From Halicephalobus mephisto (Eukaryota > Nematoda > Chromadorea > Rhabditida > Panagrolaimidae), in assembly GCA_009193035.1 (NCBI GenBank), contig SWDT01000023.1, positions 1 through 64,000 on the forward strand: DNA of 64,000 nt, written 5' to 3'. How positions within the stretch are numbered: the stretch's first letter is position 1; every line of letters starts with the position of its first letter. The translations under genes were made by a program, and so were the position numbers. Below the pieces are notes generated by a model. It had not been told where the DNA came from. It was given only the letters and a program-made list of their open reading frames with translations, and ran no database searches. This document shows, piece by piece, positions 25,401 to 33,877 of this stretch.

Positions 25401-27061
25401 TGGCGATATTCCGCTTCCAGATGAAGCTTATGATCCTCTCCGTGACGTCATTTCTGAACACGTTCAAAAAGCACTTCAAACGGCCACAGTTGCAGCTGTC
25501 CAAAGACCAAACTCAAAATCCGAGTTTCATTCCCCCAGATTCTCGAACGATTACACTCCTCAGGTTAGAACTACTTCTTTACTTCCTAATGGAGCTAAAT
25601 ATGATGACGTCACTCACTACAAAATGGGACCGCCTCCACATATCAGCATGGACGCCCTCTCTCCTGAGACCAGACAGCGCCACGAGTTCATCAACAGCAC
25701 CATAGCTTCTGCTTTGGCTCATCCGCATGAGGGACTTGAAGACAGTGGTCATAATAATCAGAATCCGGCTCCATTGATTCCGATGGATTCTCGGGTTACT
25801 GATCTTTTACAATTGAATCAACTTCAGAAAAACGAATCTCCCAAGAAACCGCTTCAGTTAAATGCCATAGAATTGAAGGAATTAGATGCTGTTAGAAACG
25901 CCTTCACTTGCATGGAAGAACCTCTTCAAGATCCAGAAGCAGCGAGAAACCTCATGAAGAAAGAACACACGCCTGCTGACATCTTGAACATCATGGACGT
26001 CACCATCAGAAGAATCGTCAGAACGGCCAAGAAACTCAGTCATTTCCAGGAGATCAGCAACGACGGGAAACTTCAGCTTCTTAGATGTAAGTTTTTTAAA
26101 CATATTGTGATTTAAAAAACCGATATATGAACGTTTGGAATTTTCGAATTCCCGCGCAAGAGCGAGTATAAAAGTGGTAAATTTGGTAACTTGTTTCGGA
26201 AACTAACGCGCTCTGTCCACTCTCTCGCTTTTTTTGTTTTTTCGTAACAATCCTAAAATTTTGTCTTGAATGGTTTTATATAAATTTCTACTTTTAATAT
26301 TCACAATAATATGATATTTTTCAATCTCTGTACGAAATAGGTAAGCTTTATAAAACTAAAAATGGCAAATCTGTCGATTCACCACCGAAATTTTCTTTCC
26401 TTATATTTCTAAAAATTTTTGAGATAATTTTGTAATTTTTACCATGAAGTTATTGATATAATGTTTTTTAGCATCGATGATCGACATGCTGACGATCAGA
26501 GAGGTCTCCTTGCTGGACGAGAAGATGGAAGCTTGGAAAACTCAGATTCTGGGAGACGGCCAACAAGCTTCTATTTCGTGCAACATATTCAACCAACTCT
26601 GCAATGCCGAACAGAGAACTAAATTCATGGAGTTCTGCAAAACTATCAGCCCGACTTTGAGGAGCAACAGAGTGGCCCTCATGTTGGTCGCCTTAGTCAT
26701 CTTGTTCGACAATTCTCGAGCGAGGAATCTGTGTGATTCTGACCAAGAAATTGTCAGACGATATCACGAGCTCTACTATCATCTTCTTCAAAGGTAATTT
26801 TCAATTTTTTTAAATTTATATAATTATTTTTCCAGATATGTGGAGTCGGTGTATGAAGAGGCAGCCCCGGAGATGATCAAGACGATCCCACTTGCCCTCC
26901 GACGACTGGCCAAGATCACCGAAGGCTCGGCCGTTCTTTTCATGGATAAAGTCGACTCCAAAAACGTTGCTAAACTTCCCTCAGAGTTCTTCAAACTCGA
27001 ATCAGGCCGACCAAAATCAGATCCTCAAATCAAAAACGAGTTCGAAGACTCCAACCCCTGA
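7468..27061 (+). CDS. daf-12: DAF-12 nuclear hormone receptor orthologue
   Basis: Ligand-activated transcription factor; in C. elegans DAF-12 binds dafachronic acids and controls dauer entry, developmental timing and lifespan. Exons, all phase-compatible: 7468-7624, 13940-14610, 23147-23299, 23537-23663, 23858-24051, 24667-26086, 26472-26793, 26836-27061; predicted 1,089 residues, longer than the C. elegans protein (about 750). A conserved MNTPDDPVIHSPPS block lies just before the DNA-binding domain. The two-zinc-finger domain (residues about 403-475) has P-box CESCKA and CRLKKCFEVGMKKEWILNEE. The ligand-binding domain (about 860-1085) starts near LNAIELKELDAVRNAF and HTPADILNIMDVTIRR and ends with the AF-2-like LPSEFFKL. 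Exon 1 follows an AG at 7458-7459 and may be a trans-splice site. Membership of exons 1-2 rests on splice phase and proline-rich character. Introns 1 and 2 (6.3 and 8.5 kb) are packed with repeats. The inter-finger linker has one extra residue. Confidence 0.9.
8868..9098. repeat. GC-richer hairpin minisatellite
   Basis: In daf-12 intron 1. Units of about 45-60 bp contain GGTCGAACGGCTGGCATTA, GAGGAACACCGTTCG and GAGACGCACTGTTCGTCC. CGAACGG and CCGTTCG within a unit are complementary, so single units can fold. About five copies, much richer in G+C than the flanks. Confidence 0.8.
9131..9606. mobile_element. Foldback element, long inverted repeats
   Basis: The left arm (about 9131-9315) and right arm (about 9400-9606) are imperfect inverted copies. 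AATCGAGCACTCCAATGGACC on the left matches GGTCCGTTGGAATGCTCGATT on the right. GCTGACACAAGTGGGAATTC and ATGGATTTGATGCAAT recur in inverted form. The spacer is about 85 bp. No transposase frame is present, so this is a non-autonomous element inside daf-12 intron 1. Confidence 0.8.
10500..12600. repeat. Degenerate tandem repeat, about 110 bp unit
   Basis: In daf-12 intron 1. The unit carries TTTCTGAATTTTTTTATAAA, then TGTTCAAAATTCTGGAAGAT, then TTTATTAAATTAATAAAGAT. Two runs, about 10540-10850 and 11870-12260, are separated by unrelated A+T sequence. Further TTCTGGAAG/ATTCTAGAA phrases fill the remainder. Confidence 0.75.
13270..13640. repeat. Tandem repeat with GGATAGTGTCTAAA core
   Basis: Just upstream of daf-12 exon 2. 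TTTGGATAGTGTCTAAAA occurs about six times, usually followed by AGTCCGAAAAATTTAATTTT. Unit length alternates between roughly 45 and 70 bp. Confidence 0.85.
15010..15440. repeat. Tandem repeat, about 60 bp unit
   Basis: CAGAATCCAGAAGAAGATTT, then CGAAATTTTAAATCTCATAG, then AAGTTTGTAAAAATCT repeats about four times at the 3' side, with diverged copies upstream. Confidence 0.85.
15830..16430. repeat. Repeat rich in ATATCGATACATT palindromes
   Basis: About 75-150 bp higher-order unit containing TATATCGATACATTGAGCTG, ATACCGGTGCACTATATTTA and TATTAAAACTGCTCTGATGT. TATCGATA and GTATCGATAC are perfect palindromes repeated through the block. Confidence 0.8.
17181..17870. mobile_element. 690-bp inverted-repeat element with tandem hairpin core
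   Basis: Begins CACAGGTAATTTGCAATTAC and ends GTAATCACAAATTACCTGTG, its near-perfect inverse. The inverted match continues inward through TAATTAACGTGTAAGAACCC and CTGAGTACAATCGATGGTAG. The interior is three tandem copies of about 185 bp, each itself an imperfect palindrome (TCGATCCTAATTGAGCATAA against CGCTCAATTAGGATCAAC). No coding capacity, so non-autonomous. Confidence 0.8.
19620..19925. repeat. Tandem repeat, AAAATTAAAAAACTCGATTT
   Basis: Three larger units contain AACTCGATTTCGAACTGAAT followed by a T run and AATAAAAAAAT. Between them are short copies of TTCGAATCTAAAAATTAAAA. Confidence 0.75.
20090..20470. repeat. Degenerate AAAATTTAAAATCGAAAATT repeat
   Basis: Several copies of a roughly 130-bp unit containing GAAAAGTTTGAATTAAAATT, GAAATTTTGAAAATTTAAAA and TCGAAAATTTCG. 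Non-coding. Confidence 0.7.
21530..21900. repeat. Three 110-120 bp repeats with CG-rich cores
   Basis: Each copy carries CATTGGCGCGTTTTTGGCGT, then TATTCCAATTGACAATTTTC, then GCGGGAAATTTGAAAATTAA. A partial fourth copy ends with TTTCCGCGGGAAATTTAAAA. The GGCGCG and GCGGGAAA cores stand out in an A+T background. Confidence 0.85.
22455..22860. repeat. 35-bp satellite open in all three frames
   Basis: Eleven full copies plus partial ends. The unit is AAAGATTCGAATTTGGCATT followed by CGTTCTGTTTTCACC, exactly 35 bp. Because 35 is not a multiple of 3 and the unit has no stop codon in the plus direction, all three plus frames stay open and read the same 35-residue peptide in shifted register. This explains the three overlapping open frames here; none is a gene. 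Confidence 0.9.
24052..24666. other. daf-12 intron 5 with degenerate repeat
   Basis: This intron lies inside the DNA-binding-domain coding region, between the two zinc fingers. It contains two diverged copies of a roughly 130-bp unit with GGATTCTGAAGAAGTTTCAG, GGTTTTTGGAAAGATTGTA and GAATATTCTGGAAGATTCTG. Confidence 0.7.
26087..26370 (+). mobile_element. Introner-like element copy 1, daf-12 intron 6
   Basis: These 284 bp begin at the GTAAGT donor of daf-12 intron 6 and end inside the intron at TAAAAATGGCAAAT. They match 37046-37329 on the minus strand over the same length, with about five mismatches by eye and no gaps. The copy includes TTCCCGCGCAAGAGCGAG, a TATAAAAG motif and an internal donor-like AATAGGTAAGC. 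The 101 bp from 26371 to the acceptor at 26471 are not shared. The similarity starts at the exon-intron boundary: the upstream exon sequences (CTTCTTAGAT and CAAGCTATGGA) are unrelated. Confidence 0.85.
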
Positions 27062-27576
27062 GGCAATTGAATCCATACCAATAGATTGTACAAATTGGGG
27101 TAAATAGTCTTTTAGGTATTTAAAAAACGAAGGCATGAGCTGTTATTTATTTGTGTCCCAAAGCCGGTAATTAGATAATCTCGGCCTTCTTGCCCTTGTT
27201 TGTGCTAGTCGCACCTCCCCTTCGAATTTCCAGGTCTTATTTAGGTCATTTTTCTTGGACCTTGTTAACCTTCTGAACGTTAGAAAAGGACAAAATCTGT
27301 GGATTTTCGTATATATACAAAAACCTCCAAAAATACTAACAAAAGTAATCAAAACGGTTCTTTTCTGTAATCTTAGTTCAAAATCCGATTTTCTTGATTC
27401 TCATCTTATTGAAAATGCAACCTGAATCTACCTGAACTGTCTTCTGGAAATCGAAATTATGTTTTCTCTCCTTACTCGGTGATAATAAAGGAATTTCATA
27501 ATTGACTAACCTGACGGAAAATGGAAAGTTAAGTATCAAAAAATTAAAAATGTTACAAGTAGAATAAACAGACTTA

Positions 27577-27992
27577 TCACATGGCGTTTTCTATCGTTTT
27601 GTGTTCTGCAACAACGATGGATTCGATGTCGGCAAGAGACATGTGGGTGGCTCGAGTTAGGTCAGACAAATCCATAGAGATTACGGTTCGACTGTCGCTG
27701 AACACTTCTTCCTGATTCCTGGCTGTGCTTGTCATTTTGATCCCTCTCGCGAATTCTATTGATGAATTGTCTTGTTTCGATCCAGGTTTCGAAGTTTCAC
27801 AACCACAGGCATTTTTGTCAATCGAATAACTAAAAATTTTTTTTATTTAAAAAAACAAAAAATACCTGGATTTGTCGTCGTCGTCGTGGCAGATTCTGTA
27901 GAGCAGGATACAGACGAGGCAAATGAGAGCGAAGAAAATTCCTATGATGAGACAGAGCAGGATATACAGTGCCACGGTATTATGGCCCATGC
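27577..27992 (-). CDS. C-terminal exons of a single-pass membrane protein
   Basis: Two minus-strand exons, 27992-27866 and 27829-27577, join in phase and end in TGA. The first encodes one transmembrane helix (about TVALYILLCLIIGIFFALIC and LVCILLY) followed by RICHDDDDKS. The second is an 82-residue hydrophilic tail with several serines and threonines, ending HKTIENAM. The ALY-x-IG-helix-R-x-C-H-x-D layout resembles the membrane segment of the EVA1/FAM176 family, which suggests but does not prove an EVA-1-like receptor. The preceding exon must end in phase 1 and I could not identify it. The gene converges on daf-12, with 515 bp between the two stop codons. Confidence 0.6.
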
Positions 27993-28088
27993 CTGGAAGG
28001 GATTAAAAGTCAAAAAATCAACAGAATCACGAATCACGAAATAACACGGAATTCCTTTAAAAAATAAAAAAACTGGGAGAATTCTCAT

Positions 28089-28500
28089 TAGATACCGATG
28101 GCAGTTCAAGAATAGCATCTCTTCATTGTACTCTATAGGGCAACTGGGGAAATAGGGTTCCTGCAACAGGGTACTTGGGGTACTTGGGGTACCTGAAATA
28201 ATCACCGTCAAAATCCCGACTTCTGGCTCCAAGTCAGCTCTTCATGGAATTCTTCTAAATAAATACCATCCTAACGATAAAATTAAACATTTTTCTAATC
28301 CAGATAAGTCCCCAGAAGACCGTCATCTACAGTAGAAACTTCCACCGAACTCTGGAAAAAAACTTCGATTTATATATCAACCAAGTAAAACTTACTCCAG
28401 AAGACATCTCAATCATTCTTGAAGCTGGTTTAAAAGTATTTTTCGTCAGGAAAGCTCCAGAAAAAAATCCATATAAAAACGATGAAAAATAACCAAATTT
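28089..28500 (-). other. Ambiguous exon-like segments on both strands
   Basis: The minus strand shows a strong short intron, with donor GTAAGTTTTACTTGG near 28393 and acceptor TTTTTTTCCAG near 28350. Around it can be read ASRMIEMSSG and SSVEVSTVDDG. A further segment, 28191-28089, reads TPSTPSTLLQEPYFPSCPIE and NEEMLFLNCH. The plus strand is also open at 28259-28492 (peptide including SPQKTVIYSRNFHRTLEKNF) but has no ATG. I could not join any of these into one model with the membrane exons at 27992, so strand and gene remain undecided. Confidence 0.3.
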
Positions 28501-28660
28501 TTAAATTCCAAAAAACATTCTAAAAATTTAAAGTTCAAGATTCAACATGAAGATTCCTTTTCCTCGTAGTGGGTTTCTAAGACATATATGATCGTGTTTA
28601 CCTAAAAAGTAAAAAAATAAGAAAAATTTCACTTTTTTTCGAAAAAAATAAAAAACTTAC

Positions 28661-29058
28661 CTATCTTGCTTAATTCCATCCAAACTTCAACCTCATCTTT
28701 GAGAATTCCTTCTTCGTCATCAGGTGGATAAAACAGGATAAAAAGAAAAAAGTTTTAATTTAAAAAAATCCAAAATTATCATGAAATTTTTGCTTAACAA
28801 ACGTGGTCCGAATCTCCGTTCTCCTCTTTCTAAAGGACCAGTTTTTCCATTTCTTGGTAATTGTCCTAACGCGAAAATTTACACGAGGAATTCTGAAATT
28901 TACTTTTGTGTTTGTTTCCTTACTGTAATTGACGTATATATTGAAATTTTTCCTGGATACAAGACGACTTGGGTTAAGGTGATTCTGTCAACATAAGTTA
29001 TGGTGATTTTTGAATGGAATAATTGTCTATTAGAGGACGTCGCTTTGCCCGAGGTAAT
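28661..29058 (-). CDS. Exons of an unresolved minus-strand gene
   Basis: Segment 29058-28924 is open in phase 0 between an AG acceptor and a GTAAGG donor. It encodes ITSGKATSSNRQLFHSKITI continuing into YVDRITLTQVVLYPGKISIY, with alternating hydrophobic residues typical of beta-strands. A second segment, about 28745 to 28661, reads ILFYPPDDEEGILKDEVEVW MELSKIG up to a GTAAGT donor, but I see no good acceptor before it. These probably belong to the gene ending at 27577, as extracellular or lumenal exons. No family is recognised. Confidence 0.45.
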
Positions 29059-29880
29059 CTTTTAAAATAAGTTAAATCCTATTTCCCAGCTAATTAAAGA
29101 CCTACTCAGAATCCATTGTCTATTCTTGCTGAAAGACCTTTTGGAACGAGAAAACTTGAAAAAAGTAAAATTTGATATATAAAACGTCGAAATTTAGGCC
29201 ACATAATCTTCCAAAACAACCTATATCTGTTTTTGACAACCACTGGATATGTTTCCAGAATCCATTGTTTATTTTTACTAAAAGACCTTCTGGAGCAAGG
29301 TAGCGAGGTAAATGTGAGGAATTTTATATATTAAAAGTTAAAAATTGGACTTTTGGCGAATTATCTTAGAATTGTTTGTTTTCTACTTTGATTCTGTCAA
29401 TTTTAACAATTCTCCCTCGTAGTTAGACCTATGTTTCCCACTGCTTACGACTGGATAATTTACTTTCAAAAAATTATTTATAAAATACTCCTAAATTTAC
29501 GGGTTTGCCATGTTATCTCGTTTCAGAAGCATGTTCGACGAAATCGGACCACAAACACGCCCTTACCAGGACCTTCGAGTCGATATATGCCTGATTTCGA
29601 AAGATTGATTTTTCTTTCTTAAAGTGGTTTTTGTCGAAATTTTGTTCACAGATGACTTACACCGAGAATACGGCCTTATCTTCCCGAATCTGATAACTCC
29701 AAAATAACTGGTAAGGTGAAATCTAATTATAGAGCATTCTGTTGAAATAACTTGCGATAAAATTTCCCCAAGCAAGACCCTCTTCTAAGATGGTATTTTT
29801 ATTGTCGAAATTGTGCTTATAGTCAAAGTACATTGGGAACCTATTTAAACCTTTCAAATATGTCCTAAACCTCTTCCGAA
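29059..29880. other. Intergenic DNA with dispersed repeat pieces
   Basis: The phrase CAGAATCCATTGTCTATTCT, with CTGAAAGACCTTTTGGAACG, occurs near 29108 and in diverged form near 29258. Related CAGAATCTATATTCCG/TCTTTTGGAACAAG copies lie at 40.7 and 41.0 kb. A plus-strand exon-like stretch follows a TTTCAG near 29525 (SMFDEIGPQTRPYQDLRVDI) but cannot be extended into a gene. Confidence 0.45.
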
Positions 29881-30165
29881 GTCAACATCAAAGTGAAACC
29901 CGCAACTTGCTCACAATATTCAGGTAATTTAATTGATATTTTTTTTATTTAAATTTACAGAAATTTCGAAATCAAACTAAAATCTGCAACTTGCTTGCAA
30001 TATTTAGGTAAGTTAATTGATATTTTTTATTTAAATTTACAGAAATTTCGAAATCAAAGTGAAAATTGTAGCCTGCTTGCAACATTTAGGTAAGTTAATT
30101 GATATTTTTTTATTTAGATTTACAGAAATTTCGAAATCAAACTAAAATCTGCAACTTGCTCGTAA
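29880..30165. repeat. Tandem array of exon-like/mini-intron-like units
   Basis: Three to four copies of an approximately 82-84 bp unit. Each has a 47-bp block (AAATTTCGAAATCAAACTAA through CTTGCAATATTTAG), then a 35-38 bp A+T block that starts GTAAGTTAATTG and ends AAATTTACAG. The second block has a consensus nematode donor and acceptor at its ends. The 47-bp block is related, on the opposite strand, to the GTTGCGAGCAAGCTGCG repeats at 2.6-2.8 kb. Confidence 0.8.
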
Positions 30166-30329
30166 TGTTTATGCATAGATACTTATCAAATTGTCGAGCA
30201 AAAATTTGACTTTAATGTTGACCACTTTGCAAACCTTAACATTGATAACTCCAAAATGACTGGTAAAATGAAGCTTAATTTTAGGAATATCCGTTAATAG
30301 AACAGCAACTTAAGATCAATTTTAGGATG

Positions 30330-30660
30330 TCCATCTTTATTCAAATTTTTTATGTAATTTTTACTTTAAAATGATTATTTTTATGTAATTTTGGTTTTAA
30401 AATTAATATTTTTATGTAATTTTGGTTTTAAAATTATTATTTTTATACAATTGCTGTCAAAAATTAATATTTTTATGTAATTTTAATCTTTAAATGACTG
30501 TTTTTATATGACTTTTATTCAAAATGATTATTTTCATGTAGTTTTTATTTTAAAATTATTATTTCCATAATTTTTATTCAAAAATGATTAATTTTCAATC
30601 ATTTTTGTCGTTAGATGATTTATTTTATATAATTTTCAACTTTAAACGGTTATTTTTAGA
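30330..30660. repeat. Degenerate tandem repeat upstream of ribokinase
   Basis: About nine copies of a roughly 33-35 bp unit near TATTTTTATGTAATTTTGGT followed by TTTAAAATTAT, decaying toward the 3' side. It ends about 180 bp before the ribokinase start codon. Confidence 0.75.
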
Positions 30661-30840
30661 TAATTTTAAAGTTTACCTTGCGAAACTAACATTTCCGAGT
30701 ACTTCTAGAGTTGTCCCTGCGAAACCTTGCTTTCCCCAAATGCAATCAATCATGAACCTGTATCGCGCTGCTGATAAATTTTTACTTCTTTTTGGGAATT
30801 TCGCATTTATTTTTATTCATTTTTAGTTTTATTTCTTATA

Positions 30841-32281
30841 ATGTCTGGATCTGACGAAATCGTCATTGTCGGTTCTATCGTTCAAGACTGCATAAGGTTT
30901 GGCGTTTTGTCTTGAAAAAAAAAATTGTCTCGTGTCTTTCGTCATTCTGAATTTTTTTATTTTTTTAGTTATACTGAAAGATTTCCGAAACCAGGAGAAT
31001 CTATTCGTGGAAAAAACTTTAAATTAGGTTCTGGAGGCAAAGGCGCAAATCAATGTGTTCAAATCGCGAAACTTGGCGGAAACGCCGTCATGATTGGTTG
31101 TGTAAGTTATATCGATTTTGTTTTTATATAAATTTAATGAAATTTTAGGTAGGAAATGATATATTTGGTGAATCTAATTTGAAATCGTTGAAAGAATCTG
31201 GAGTTAATGTTGGGTTGATCGAAATAAGCCAAACAGCCCCGACTGCGGCTGCCGCCATCACCGTCGTCGATGAAGGTAAGTTTTATTGAGATTATTATTT
31301 TCATTATGATTCGAAAAACCATCTTGTAGAGTACCGTTTTGATTTTAGTTATGATTTTCTGAATATTTACATGTAGTTTCATATATAATTATTAATCCTC
31401 AAAGGCAAACAGAAGGTTCTGTACTTCCTGTACCTTTAATCCACAACTTTCTAAATTTACTCAACCAGGATTATAGTTCCGAAATATTAATCACGAAATA
31501 ACCATATAAAATTGAAATTACCACGTAGATTACTTTTGTTTTTACTAAATTCTCAGAATTAACAATATTTTGTAACATACTTTATTTTTATATCGATTGT
31601 TTCAGGCGAGAATTCTATCGTCGTCACTCTTGGAGCTAATTTGGAGCTCTCAGTCGATAGAATCAATGCATTAGAAGATCGGATTGCGAAATCTGCTTTA
31701 TTGTTATGTCAACTCGAGATTAAGGAAGAAACAAATCTTGCGGCTTTCAAAATTGCCAAAAAGCACAATGGTAAATTTAATTTTTTAACTCTATCTTATC
31801 AATGTTATTTTCAGTGACTACATTTTACAATGCTGCTCCTGGATCCCCGTCTATGAACAAGGAAATTTTGAAACTTACGGATATTCTTTGTCCTAACGAA
31901 AATGAGACGGAGTTTATCGTCGGAAGAGAACTAAAATCACTAGACGATTTCAAACAGGCTGCTCATGATCTTGTGTCTTTTGGACCGAAGATTATTGTCA
32001 TCACTTTAGGTCCTAAAGGAGTTCTTGTTCTCGAAAATGATAAGCTAACTCATATTGAAGTCCCGTTTGTGAAAGCTGTGGACACTACTGGGGCAGGTGA
32101 TTCCTTCTGTGGATCCTTGGCTTTCTTGATGGTTCGTGATAAAAGTAGATCTGTTGCTGAATTGTCCAAGATTGCGTCGAAAATTGCTTCAATGAGTGTC
32201 CAGAAACCCGGAACTCAGAGTTCTTATCCGACTGCAGAAGAAGTGAAAGAAAATGGAATTAAATTTTTTCGAAATGAATAA
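30841..32281 (+). CDS. Ribokinase
   Basis: Phosphorylates D-ribose to ribose-5-phosphate with ATP, feeding nucleotide synthesis and the pentose phosphate pathway in the cytosol. Exons 30841-30896, 30969-31101, 31149-31275, 31606-31770 and 31815-32281 give 315 residues, the usual ribokinase length. PfkB-family signatures are clear: the N-terminal GSGGKGANQCVQIAKLGG substrate-side motif and the C-terminal DTTGAGDSFCGSLAF anion hole with catalytic Asp. LCPNENETEF matches the conserved NxxE region. An acceptor (CATTTTTAG) lies 14 bp before the ATG, suggesting trans-splicing. An AATAAA overlaps the stop codon. The next gene, eIF1A, starts 103 bp after this stop, which suggests an operon with ribokinase first. 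Confidence 0.95.
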
Positions 32282-32384
32282 ATTTTAGTATTTTAAATTT
32301 TTTGAATATATGAGTTTGGAAACTCGTGAATATTTTAGAAATTTTAATTTTTTTTAATTTGTTTTTTTAGCTTTCTTGTTGGAC

Positions 32385-32933
32385 ATGCCAAAGAACAAAG
32401 GAAAAGGAGGAAAAAATCGTCGTCGTGGAAAGAATGAAAATGATGGAGTCAAACGTGAACTTCAACGTAAAGATGGTGATGAACAAGCTTATGCTCAAGT
32501 AACAAAAATGCTTGGTAATGGAAGATTATTAGCATTTTGTTTTGATGGAAGACAAAGAATGTGTCATATTCGTGGAAAACTTCGCAAGAAGGTTTGGATT
32601 AATACAGGAGATATTGTGTTAGTGGGTCTTAGAGGTTATCAAGATGACAAGGCAGATGTTATTTTGAAATATTCTCCAGAAGAAGCACGTTTATTGAAAA
32701 ATGAAGGTAGTTTGCCTGAAAGTGCAACATTGAATGAAGGCGGAGAGGATAACGATGCCGGTGATGTTGAATTTTTGGACTTTGGTGATGAAGAAGATGA
32801 TGAAGGTCGTGTTGCTGATCAAGATAGACATTATGACTTGAGTTCATCTAGTGAAGAAAGCAGTGAAGAAGAAGAAGAAGAGGATGATGAAGAAGCTTTG
32901 GCTGCTGGAAAGAAAAGCGTCAAAACTCGTTAA
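32385..32933 (+). CDS. Translation initiation factor eIF1A
   Basis: Scanning and start-codon-recognition factor that binds the A site of the 40S subunit. A single 182-residue exon. It has the basic N-terminal tail [20 protein letters not shown], an S1-like OB fold (about residues 30-105, including [20 protein letters not shown] and [16 protein letters not shown]), and an acidic C-terminal tail ([15 protein letters not shown]). The ATG at 32385 is chosen because it follows a GTTTTTTTAG acceptor by 14 bp and matches the family start; an upstream in-frame TTG is not the start. No introns. It is the second gene of the putative ribokinase-eIF1A-CULT operon, with an 89-nt gap from the upstream stop codon to its acceptor. 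Confidence 0.97.
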   Translation: MPKNKGKGGKNRRRGKNENDGVKRELQRKDGDEQAYAQVTKMLGNGRLLAFCFDGRQRMCHIRGKLRKKVWINTGDIVLVGLRGYQDDKADVILKYSPEEARLLKNEGSLPESATLNEGGEDNDAGDVEFLDFGDEEDDEGRVADQDRHYDLSSSSEESSEEEEEEDDEEALAAGKKSVKTR

Positions 32934-33104
32934 TATTATTCCTTGATCTGTGTTTTGTTTGACCTATGTGATTTACTCGACTGAAATGGTTATCTTTCTG
33001 ATTTAATTGAAGTCGGTAAATATTATTTGTTCTTTTGTTGAATGAGTTACTGTCTCTAAAAAATATTTTTTCTTTTTTTAATTATTTATAAATTTTTTTA
33101 AGAT

Positions 33105-33877
33105 ATGAGATTGAATACAGTATTCCTATTATTGTTAAACGGGTTGTTGATTCTTCGTGCAGAATCACAATTGATCTGTAGAGTATGTGGACAACAGATA
33201 ATCAATAAAGGAGATCTAGTAGATCATCCTACAGAACATTCACTACATTCTTATCATCGAAATATTCTCGGAAAAGAAACATTAGTTCAGAGATTAATAA
33301 ATCCAGCAAGTGAGTTTTAAATTATGTATTTTTAAAATTACTTATTTAAAAAAAATACATAAATAAGTTTAAGAAATTTTTGAAATTAAGTTTTTTAAAT
33401 ATTTAATAATTTTAAAAAATTCTAATTTTTTTAAATATTTTTAAAAATGATTATTTTTTAAAAATTAAAGTTTTTTAAATATTTTTAAAAATAATTGTTT
33501 TTTTTTTAAATTAAAGTTTTTTAAAATTATTTTTTAAGATATTAAATTTGATATTATTACTACTAAAAAAGCGATAGTATCCCTTACTGGAAAATCACAT
33601 TCTTCTGATACATGGTTTCCTGGAATGAGATGGACAGCAGCTGTTTGTAAAAATTGTAATAGTCATCTTGGATGGCATTTTCAAGCTCCTGCTGGATCTT
33701 TAAAGGAAAATTTTTATGGAATTATTTTAGAAAGAATTATCAGTAAAGATTGTAAGTTTTATATTTATTTATTTTTGTGATTTATTTTTTTCAGATGCGG
33801 ATTCAATTGTGATGGCTCCTGGAGACGGAAAACGAGATACCTCACCTAATCCGAAAACGAAATTGTTCTTGCCCTAG
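33105..33877 (+). CDS. Secreted CULT-domain (cereblon-like) protein
   Basis: Exons 33105-33309, 33539-33751 and 33795-33877, about 166 residues. The start is hydrophobic (MRLNTVFLLLLNGLLILRAE), consistent with a signal peptide. The body is a CULT domain, the zinc-binding beta-tent fold that forms the thalidomide-binding site of cereblon. CRVCGQQI provides the first Cys pair and CKNCNSHLGWHF the second; WFPGMRWTAAVC supplies conserved pocket tryptophans, with a third Trp in LGWHF. There is no Lon domain, so it is not cereblon itself; stand-alone secreted CULT proteins are known in animals and their ligand and role are largely unknown. An acceptor (ATTTTTTTAAG) precedes the ATG by 2 bp, 169 nt after the eIF1A stop, so it may be the third operon gene. 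Confidence 0.88.

Noticed and set aside
28259..28492. Plus-strand exon reading SPQKTVIYSRNFHRTLEKNF
   Set aside because: No ATG and no upstream plus-strand exon; a strong minus-strand intron occupies the same DNA. Kept only as ambiguous.
29525..29700. Cytochrome P450-like phrase (LHREYGLIF) on the plus strand
   Set aside because: Only a few residues resemble the family; no heme-binding motif or other exons nearby.
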